Below are positions 1-4,885 of a DNA stretch of 7,086 nucleotides, one piece after another (position 1 is the stretch's first letter; every line of letters starts with the position of its first letter). The position numbers and the translations under genes are program-made. The stretch is from an uncultured Anaerolineae bacterium (lineage in GTDB: Bacteria > Chloroflexota > Anaerolineae > Anaerolineales > Villigracilaceae). The stretch covers positions 1 to 7,086 of the forward strand of contig CAINXK010000623.1 in NCBI GenBank assembly GCA_903854805.1. Direction: 5' to 3'. The notes under the pieces were generated by a model. The model did not search any database. It was not told the origin of the DNA and saw only the letters and a list, made by a program, of their open reading frames with translations.

Positions 1-1459
1 CGCCCTGATCGCCAGCACCCTGGCAGACCCCAGCCCGCAGATTCGCAAAAACGCCGAAGAAATCCTGGTCAGAGCCGGTGAAGCCTGTGTGCCCACCCTG
101 CTCAAACTGCTCGGCACCGCCGGCATTATCTCCACTCAGCAAACCATCTTAAAAGCAGTCCTGTGTCGCATCAACGTGCGTAACTATGGTGACCTGGCCG
201 ATGGGCAGATCATGAATGAGCTCAAAACCATCTACACCCGGATTGCCCAGCTATATGGGCTGGTAAGTTTTCCCAGCGGCCCTGGGCTTGAATCGCTGCG
301 CACCCTGCTGGGCGAACTGAACCTTACCTCCCTGGATGCCATCTTCGACCTGCTCTCAGCTCGCTATGGCGCAAAACCGGTTCTGCGCATCACCCAATCT
401 CTGGCCGCCGAATCCAGCCACACCCGCGCCAACGCCAGCGAAGCCCTCGAAGCGCTGATCAGCCCGGCGCTGGTCAAGCTGATCATGCCGCTTTTCGACA
501 GCAGCCTGACAGTCCACGACCTGGCCCGGATCGGCTCCAATGCCTGGAGTGCCACCCGTCCGGCTGGCGCAGCCGGCGTCCTGCGGCAGCTGGCAACCGA
601 CCCGCAATCTGAACTGCTGCGCTCCTTTACCGTTTACACCCTGGGCGAAATCATCCCAAGCCTCAGCCGGCCGGCCGAAGAGCCAGCCGCAGCCGATACC
701 TCACGCAGCGCGCGCGCGCGCCGGCTTAACTTGCTGGATAAATTACTGGACGACAGCCCCAAACCGCGCAGCATAAACCCGGATACAAGCCCTGGCGGCG
801 CGCAAACAATCAGCCTGGCAGAAGCCCAGGCTCTGATCACCGCCGCCCAAACCGATCCTGGCCATGAAGTCCGCAGCGCAGCCCAGGCTGCCGCCCGCAT
901 GGCCCACATGCAAACCGACACACCCTCCGAAGGTGAGCTTATGACAGCCAGTTTGACAGTGATTGAACGTATTATCTTTCTTAAACAGGTCACCCTCTTT
1001 CAGAGCATGACCATTGACCAGTTGAAAGTTCTGGCCAGCATCTGCGAAGATGAATCTGTCAACCAGGGTACCCAGATTTTCAAAGAAGGCGACCCCGGCG
1101 GCGTGGTTTACGTGGTGGTTCATGGCCGGATAGGGATTGAACGCACCGGAGACCGCAAAGACTCGGTTGTGCGCCTGGCAACCCTTGAAGCGCGCGCCTC
1201 GTTTGGCGAGATGAACCTGTTTGAAAACAGCCCGCGCAGCGCCAACGCCATCGCCATTGAAGACTCATTATTATTAAAACTTCGCGCCGAGCCCTTTCTG
1301 GCACTCATCCGCCAGCACCCGGATATGTCAATTGAATTGATCAAAGTCCTGAATGTGCGCCTGCGCGAAGCCAACGACCAGATCGCCCACCTGACCCGCT
1401 CCATGCCGCGCCAGCTCCAGAGCCTTTACGACAAACTGGAAGACACGGACGAAAAATAG
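1..1459 (+). CDS. HEAT-repeat protein with C-terminal cyclic-nucleotide-binding domain (5' end outside window)
   Basis: The frame is open from base 2, so the gene starts upstream. A GTG at 89 lies in frame, but the 29 codons before it continue the same helical repeat pattern, so I do not take it as the start. Up to about base 690 the protein is made of Ala/Leu-rich helical pairs typical of HEAT repeats. A Ser/Arg/Pro-rich linker (about 660-800) and one more HEAT-like pair (about 815-905) follow. Bases about 950-1400 encode a cyclic-nucleotide-binding domain. Its phosphate-binding cassette is at 1202-1243 (FGEMNLFENSPRSA), with the family's Gly-Glu and Arg-Ser-Ala residues present, so binding of cAMP or cGMP is plausible. 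There is no DNA-binding helix after it. The likely role is a nucleotide-responsive scaffold or regulator. HEAT plus cNMP modules also form the tail of some nucleotide-transporter-like membrane proteins, and the missing N-terminus could be such a domain. The stop is TAG at 1457-1459. Confidence 0.8.
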   Translation, partial: ALIASTLADPSPQIRKNAEEILVRAGEACVPTLLKLLGTAGIISTQQTILKAVLCRINVRNYGDLADGQIMNELKTIYTRIAQLYGLVSFPSGPGLESLRTLLGELNLTSLDAIFDLLSARYGAKPVLRITQSLAAESSHTRANASEALEALISPALVKLIMPLFDSSLTVHDLARIGSNAWSATRPAGAAGVLRQLATDPQSELLRSFTVYTLGEIIPSLSRPAEEPAAADTSRSARARRLNLLDKLLDDSPKPRSINPDTSPGGAQTISLAEAQALITAAQTDPGHEVRSAAQAAARMAHMQTDTPSEGELMTASLTVIERIIFLKQVTLFQSMTIDQLKVLASICEDESVNQGTQIFKEGDPGGVVYVVVHGRIGIERTGDRKDSVVRLATLEARASFGEMNLFENSPRSANAIAIEDSLLLKLRAEPFLALIRQHPDMSIELIKVLNVRLREANDQIAHLTRSMPRQLQSLYDKLEDTDEK

Positions 1460-1545
1460 ACCTCCCAACAGCTTCCTAGCTGCAGCCAGCACTCCGGCGC
1501 CAAAACGCCTGGGGCAAAACAGAAATCGTGATCAAAGGTAACCCA

Positions 1546-2304
1546 ATGCAAAAAATAGTCACCACCCATTCCTTCCGGCAAAGTGTCGGGAAATCCACCC
1601 TGGTCTCCAACCTGGCTGCCAGCCTGGCACTGCAGGGCCTGCGGGTCGGGCTGGTCGATACCGACTTCCAGGGTGCCAGCGCGCACCTGTTTTACGGCCT
1701 GAAGGATAACCAGACCCAGGCTACCTTTAATGATTACATTCTGGAAAAATGTGACATCCTCAAGGCCGTCCACGATGTCAGCGACCGGCTCGGCGAGCCC
1801 GCAGCCAGCGGCAAACTTTTCCTGGTGCCTGCCAGCACCCAGATTTCCGATATCATGCAAATGCTGCGGACCCGCTTAAATATTGAGCGTTACACCGAAG
1901 GCCTGAGTAGATTTGAAAAAGAAATCGGGTTGGACATCCTACTGGTAGATACCCGCGCCGGGCTAAATGAAAACACCATGACAGCCATCGCCGTTTCAAA
2001 TACCCTGGTACTGGTTCTGCACCCTGACCAGCAGGATTTTCAGGGCACAGCGGTAACCGTCGATATTGCCCACAAACTGCTGGTGCCAACCATCAAGCTG
2101 GTATTAAATGACAGCTCGGAAACCCTGGATGCCGAGGAAGTCAGCAGGCAGTTGGAACAGACCTACAACTGCGGCAGCGGCTTCATCCTCAGCCACTCTG
2201 AAGAACTATTGGCACTGGCCAGCAGCCGGCCCTTCGTACTGGCCTATCCCGATCACCCCCTCACCAAACGCATCCAAACCCTGGCCAGCAGCCTGATGCG
2301 CTAA
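1546..2304 (+). CDS. MinD/ParA-like P-loop ATPase with variant deviant Walker A
   Basis: This is a 252-residue protein of the MinD/ParA (SIMIBI) ATPase class. I chose ATG 1546 because AAAGG at 1534-1538 lies 7 nt before it. A GTG at 1528 would add six residues but has no well-spaced ribosome binding site. The P-loop near the N-terminus (residues 11-18, RQSVGKST) aligns with the deviant Walker A motif KGGVGKST, so the signature lysine is Arg11 while the catalytic Lys16 is kept. VDTD at 38-41 matches the switch I region, and ILLVDTRAG at 131-139 is Walker B/switch II. The C-terminus (about 238-252) looks like a short amphipathic helix with Lys241, Arg242 and hydrophobic residues, which could act as a MinD-like membrane anchor (inference). 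Family members polarise or position other proteins in an ATP-dependent way. It lies 86 bp after the HEAT/cNMP gene on the same strand, so co-transcription and a shared function are plausible. The exact partner is unknown. Confidence 0.8.
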   Translation: MQKIVTTHSFRQSVGKSTLVSNLAASLALQGLRVGLVDTDFQGASAHLFYGLKDNQTQATFNDYILEKCDILKAVHDVSDRLGEPAASGKLFLVPASTQISDIMQMLRTRLNIERYTEGLSRFEKEIGLDILLVDTRAGLNENTMTAIAVSNTLVLVLHPDQQDFQGTAVTVDIAHKLLVPTIKLVLNDSSETLDAEEVSRQLEQTYNCGSGFILSHSEELLALASSRPFVLAYPDHPLTKRIQTLASSLMR

Positions 2305-2345
2305 GCCCACAACCCCCAAAGCCTTGATACCACAAACAGCGCAGA

Positions 2346-2382
2346 AATATGCGCGTGTGCGCTTGCCGCACGCGCGCATATT
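2346..2382. terminator. GC-rich hairpin after the MinD-like gene, possible terminator
   Basis: The arms 2346-2361 and 2367-2382 pair over 16 bp with one G.U wobble around a 5-nt loop. The hairpin starts 41 bp after the stop of the MinD-like gene and lies ahead of the TATAAT box of the next gene. The + strand bases after the stem (GATTATT) are only weakly T-rich, so this is an imperfect intrinsic terminator. It could instead act as a transcript-end stabiliser or an operator. Confidence 0.45.
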
Positions 2383-2417
2383 GATTATTCCCACTATTCC
2401 CTTTACACTTCTACGCT

Positions 2418-2423
2418 TATAAT
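2418..2423 (+). promoter_or_regulatory. Candidate -10 box upstream of the MtmB-like gene
   Basis: A perfect TATAAT stands 55 bp before the ATG at 2479, just after the hairpin at 2346-2382. At a 17-bp spacing the -35 position (2395-2400) reads TATTCC, which is poor. TTTACA at 2402-2407 is too close, with a 10-bp spacer. The location fits a promoter for the methyltransferase-transporter block, but one good hexamer alone is weak evidence. Confidence 0.35.
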
Positions 2424-2465
2424 AACCCGCGTTTCACAGCCCCACACAACCCAAATAAAATACAA

Positions 2466-2470
2466 CGGAG
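2466..2470 (+). promoter_or_regulatory. Ribosome binding site of the MtmB-like gene
   Basis: CGGAG lies 8 nt before ATG 2479 and supports that start. No other in-frame start lies close upstream. Confidence 0.6.
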
Positions 2471-2478
2471 CCCAACCC

Positions 2479-3855
2479 ATGACTTCCTACCTGGACCTGA
2501 TCGAACGCTTCGACACCGGAGCAGCCATCTCGAAAAACGATTGGGACTTTGACCACATCGTCATGCCCGTGCGCAGCCTGGTCAAAAAATACCAGCTGCA
2601 CTGGAACCCGGCCCAACCCATCCCCAACGACCCTGAACTGGCCGACCGGCTCTACCAGGCCGCCATCGAACTGGCCTACTTGGCCGGCAGCTACTCACTT
2701 TCCAGCGGACGCATGCTCGCCTTCCAACCCGGCGAGATCGAAACCGCTCTGCGCGCCAGCCCACAAGAACTGATCATGGGCGAAGGCAGCCAGGCGCGCA
2801 CACTCTACGCCCGCAAAGTCCTCGACGAACGCGCGCCCCTGGTCTGGGCCGGAAACCCCGGCTGCCCCACCCCTGAAAGACTCTTCCTGCCATACGTCAC
2901 CAGCTGCATACAAGAACCCATCGTTGACCTGCTGACCTGCGGCTCGCTGACAGCGGTCGACGGGCACGCCGTCACCACCGCCGGCCCGGTCGAAATCGCC
3001 GCCACCCGCCTGGAACTGCGCCTGCTGCGCCAGGGCCTGCGCAACACCGGCCGTGCTGGAATGGGCCTGCTGGCAGCCCAGAGCAGCGTCTCAGAACTCG
3101 GCGACCTGGCCGCCAGCTCGCCCGAATACCTGCGCCCCTGCGACGCCCACCTCGTCCCAATTCTGAACGAACTCATCATGGATTCTCGTAACATTGCGCG
3201 CGCCGTCAACTCGCTCGATTACGGCATGCGCAACGCCTCGCTAGCCTGCGTGATGGTCGGCGGCCTGGCAGGCGACGCACCCGGCGCAGCCCTGCTGCAA
3301 GCCGCCTCTTTCCTGGTTGCCAACCTGACCTGCCGCGCAGATTACCACCTGCTGCACCCCATCCACATTCGCCATATAGCCACCTCCACCCGCCAGGTCA
3401 TGTGGGTTCAGAGCATCGTCTCGCAAGCCTTCGCGCGCAATGCCCCCAGCATCATCGTTGGAGATATCTACCCCAAGAGCGGCGCGGTCACACGCGAACT
3501 GCTCTATGAAGTGGCCGCCAACGCTATTACCCTGACCGTCAGCGGCGCCCACCTTGAAGGTGTCGGTTCAGCCGATGGCAACGTCCCGAATGGCACCGGG
3601 CTGGAAGCACGCTGGATGGGTGAAGTCGGCCACGCCGTCACCCGTCAGCGCATAGACCTGGAACAGGCCAACAGCCTGGTCCTGCGCCTGCTGGAAAAAT
3701 ACGAACCCGTCTTTGACCTGAAAACCGGCAACCCGGGCCTGCGCTTCGACCTGGCCTACGACATGACCAGCATCCAACCCACACCCGCCTGGAACCAGCT
3801 CTACCAGGAAGTCAAACAAGAACTGATCCAGATGGGCCTGACAGCCTTCCTATAA
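2479..3855 (+). CDS. MtmB-family methylamine:corrinoid methyltransferase homologue lacking pyrrolysine
   Basis: The protein has 458 residues, the same length as Methanosarcina MtmB as I recall it, and matches it along its whole length. Landmarks are NDWD (20-23), GRAGMG (191-196), NEL (230-232), GGLAG (261-265), PIHIR (294-298) and TGLEARWMGEV (373-383). MtmB is a TIM-barrel enzyme that moves the methyl group of monomethylamine to a corrinoid protein, using pyrrolysine 202 encoded by UAG. Here the equivalent position, just after GMGL, is Leu198 (CTG, 3070-3072), and no in-frame TAG occurs. From the GRAGMG region to at least residue 336 the match to MtmB, made by eye, runs without gaps at a constant offset of four residues. 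The family assignment is firm; the substrate is not, because pyrrolysine is what binds methylamine in the known enzyme. By analogy with non-pyrrolysine MttB proteins it may demethylate another N-methyl compound via a corrinoid protein, none of which is encoded here. It heads a block with the ECF transporter genes. The stop is TAA. Confidence 0.88.
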   Translation: MTSYLDLIERFDTGAAISKNDWDFDHIVMPVRSLVKKYQLHWNPAQPIPNDPELADRLYQAAIELAYLAGSYSLSSGRMLAFQPGEIETALRASPQELIMGEGSQARTLYARKVLDERAPLVWAGNPGCPTPERLFLPYVTSCIQEPIVDLLTCGSLTAVDGHAVTTAGPVEIAATRLELRLLRQGLRNTGRAGMGLLAAQSSVSELGDLAASSPEYLRPCDAHLVPILNELIMDSRNIARAVNSLDYGMRNASLACVMVGGLAGDAPGAALLQAASFLVANLTCRADYHLLHPIHIRHIATSTRQVMWVQSIVSQAFARNAPSIIVGDIYPKSGAVTRELLYEVAANAITLTVSGAHLEGVGSADGNVPNGTGLEARWMGEVGHAVTRQRIDLEQANSLVLRLLEKYEPVFDLKTGNPGLRFDLAYDMTSIQPTPAWNQLYQEVKQELIQMGLTAFL

Positions 3856-3913
3856 AACCATTACGGCTCACCCGGTATCCCAACCATCTTATCTGAAAGG
3901 AGCATAAATTCGC

Positions 3914-3997
3914 ATGACAATCTACCTGCTCGTCAACCTGGCCATCCTGGTCGTCTTTGGCTTTATCGTCCGCATGTTCGATAAACCCAAAGCCTGA
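3914..3997 (+). CDS. 27-residue single-pass membrane microprotein
   Basis: ATG 3914 opens a 27-codon frame ending in TGA at 3995-3997. A strong Shine-Dalgarno stretch, GAAAGGAG (3895-3902), lies 11 nt upstream, a slightly long spacing. Residues about 4-20 are almost all hydrophobic (YLLVNLAILVVFGFIV), enough for one membrane helix. The tail carries Arg20, Lys24 and Lys26, so the positive-inside rule predicts a cytoplasmic C-terminus. It sits 58 bp after the methyltransferase gene and 65 bp before the YkoE-type subunit, in the same direction. Size and design recall small accessory subunits such as KdpF or CydX, but I see no sequence match to a named family. A role in assembling or stabilising the neighbouring transporter is inference. 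It is short enough to be missed by standard gene calling. Confidence 0.6.
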   Translation: MTIYLLVNLAILVVFGFIVRMFDKPKA

Positions 3998-4048
3998 CCC
4001 TCAGCTTCCCGCCGATCCCCGGTCTACCGCCCCCTTCTCATATCTTTC

Positions 4049-4054
4049 AAGGAG
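4049..4054 (+). promoter_or_regulatory. Ribosome binding site of the YkoE-type gene
   Basis: AAGGAG ends 8 nt before ATG 4063. This is a near-ideal Shine-Dalgarno site and fixes the start of the S-component gene. Confidence 0.75.
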
Positions 4055-4062
4055 CTGCTCAC

Positions 4063-4629
4063 ATGAATACTTCTGGCTGGAATCTGAAATACTCCACCCG
4101 CGATATCGTTATCATCGCCGTGATCGCCGCCATTGCCGGCATCGTCAACACTGGCGTTGCCCAGGTCTGGAACCTGGCAAATTCTTCGCTCGGCCCGTTG
4201 GGCGGCGCGCTTCTGCAAGGCTCCTTCATGTGGGCCTACGTGCTGGTCATGTGGCTTGTACGCAAACCTGGCGCGGCCATCTTCCTTGGGCTGATCGAAG
4301 CCACCGTTGAAATCCTGCTCGGCAACCCGGCCGGCATCGGCACTATCGGCTGGGGCATTACCCAGGGCCTGGGCATCGAAGTCGTCATGGCCATCTCCAA
4401 CTATAGCAGCTACGGCATGCTGGCCGCCATCCTGGCCGGCGCAGCCTCATCCCAATTCGGCACCACCTGGACCGCCATCCTGTATGGCTGGGACCCGGCT
4501 TACGCCAGCGATGTCTGGATGGCAGTACCCGTCAACCTGATCTCCGGCGTAATCTTCAGCGGCTTGCTCGGCTACTACCTTTTCAAAGCCCTGGCACGCA
4601 CCGGTCTCGTTCGTTCCGCTGGACGTTGA
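4063..4629 (+). CDS. ykoE: YkoE-type substrate-binding (S) component of an ECF transporter
   Basis: This 188-residue integral membrane protein is predicted to span the membrane about six times. The stretch from residue 67 to about 109 carries the most recognisable YkoE signature: RKPGAA (67-72), LLGNPAG (85-91) and QGLG (101-104) line up with Bacillus subtilis YkoE as I recall it (199 residues). In group I ECF importers the S component binds the substrate and delivers it to a coupling subunit and an ATPase. YkoE is linked to thiamine or hydroxymethylpyrimidine. An AxxxA-type small-residue motif in helix 1 (Ala19, Ala23) fits the surface that S components use to contact the T subunit. The matching A and T genes follow at 4886 and 6622. 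There is no visible TPP riboswitch upstream, and the preceding gene is a methyltransferase, so the substrate may differ from that of B. subtilis YkoE. Confidence 0.88.
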   Translation: MNTSGWNLKYSTRDIVIIAVIAAIAGIVNTGVAQVWNLANSSLGPLGGALLQGSFMWAYVLVMWLVRKPGAAIFLGLIEATVEILLGNPAGIGTIGWGITQGLGIEVVMAISNYSSYGMLAAILAGAASSQFGTTWTAILYGWDPAYASDVWMAVPVNLISGVIFSGLLGYYLFKALARTGLVRSAGR

Positions 4630-4664
4630 GCCCTCATTACCCATTCAACACAATGCTCTCAAGC

Positions 4665-4721
4665 TGGTTTCAACTTAAAACCACGCTCTACACTCCCACG
4701 ACTCTGGTTCAGATCTAACCA
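4665..4721. repeat. Two short TGGTT/AACCA inverted repeats
   Basis: TGGTT (4665-4669) pairs with AACCA (4679-4683), and TGGTT (4705-4709) pairs with AACCA (4717-4721). The arm gaps are 9 and 7 nt and the centres lie about 39 bp apart. They sit just after the ykoE-type gene and could be paired operator sites or chance. Confidence 0.2.
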
Positions 4722-4741
4722 TCACGAACCTTGCTAGCGCA

Positions 4742-4784
4742 TGTGGATATTTTCGCGGATAGGTTATCCGCGAAAATATCCACA
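4742..4784. repeat. Perfect 20-bp inverted repeat with 3-nt loop
   Basis: Arms 4742-4761 and 4765-4784 are exact reverse complements around the loop GGT. The DNA could extrude as a cruciform and the RNA would form a very stable hairpin on either strand. No T-run follows the stem on either strand: the + strand continues with A residues and the - strand with TGCGCTAG. It is therefore not a standard intrinsic terminator. It lies between the S-component gene and the ATPase gene, where it could dampen transcription, protect the upstream mRNA or bind a protein. Each outer arm end carries a 9-mer matching the DnaA box TTATCCACA at 8 of 9 positions (4742-4750 on the - strand, 4776-4784 on the + strand). 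Confidence 0.9.
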
Positions 4785-4803
4785 AAAAACTTCCATTTCC
4801 AAA

Positions 4804-4812
4804 TGTGCATAA
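4804..4812 (-). promoter_or_regulatory. DnaA-box-like 9-mer
   Basis: TGTGCATAA is the reverse complement of TTATGCACA, an exact fit to the bacterial DnaA-box pattern TTATNCACA. It lies 19 bp after the inverted repeat, whose outer ends hold two 8-of-9 matches, giving three sites in 71 bp. There is no dnaA or dnaN gene in view, so binding is conjecture. A single short motif also occurs by chance. Confidence 0.25.
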
Positions 4813-4885
4813 CCCATCATCCTGCACACCCCGTTAGTCAATTCAAATCTTGCAATCATCACGAAAGCCAACGATCTGACTACAC

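Noticed and set aside
89..91. GTG 89 as the true start of the first gene
   Set aside because: The frame is open to the window edge and the preceding residues continue the HEAT-like pattern, so the gene begins upstream.
1457..1531. Possible UAG read-through (pyrrolysine) at the end of the HEAT/cNMP gene, extending 23 codons to a TGA
   Set aside because: The cNMP domain is already complete, the extension shows no domain character, and the only pyrrolysine-linked family in the window uses leucine instead of UAG.
1528..1545. GTG 1528 as the start of the MinD-like gene
   Set aside because: ATG 1546 has AAAGG at a good distance and puts the P-loop at the usual place near the N-terminus. The GTG has no properly spaced site.
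2305..2478. TPP or cobalamin riboswitch controlling the methyltransferase-transporter genes
   Set aside because: I find no CTGAGA/ACCTGATC-type TPP core and no B12-box in this gap, in 3856-4062 or in 4630-4885.
4653..4718. 21-codon frame in the gap after ykoE, and a 23-codon frame from ATG 4741 running through the inverted repeat
   Set aside because: Neither has a Shine-Dalgarno site. The second is simply the palindrome read as codons, and neither looks like a membrane or structured peptide.
4742..4784. Classical rho-independent terminator
   Set aside because: No T-run follows the stem on either strand; A residues flank it on the + strand.
4742..4812. Replication origin
   Set aside because: There are only three short boxes, two of them from one palindrome, no dnaA/dnaN neighbours and no clear AT-rich unwinding region.
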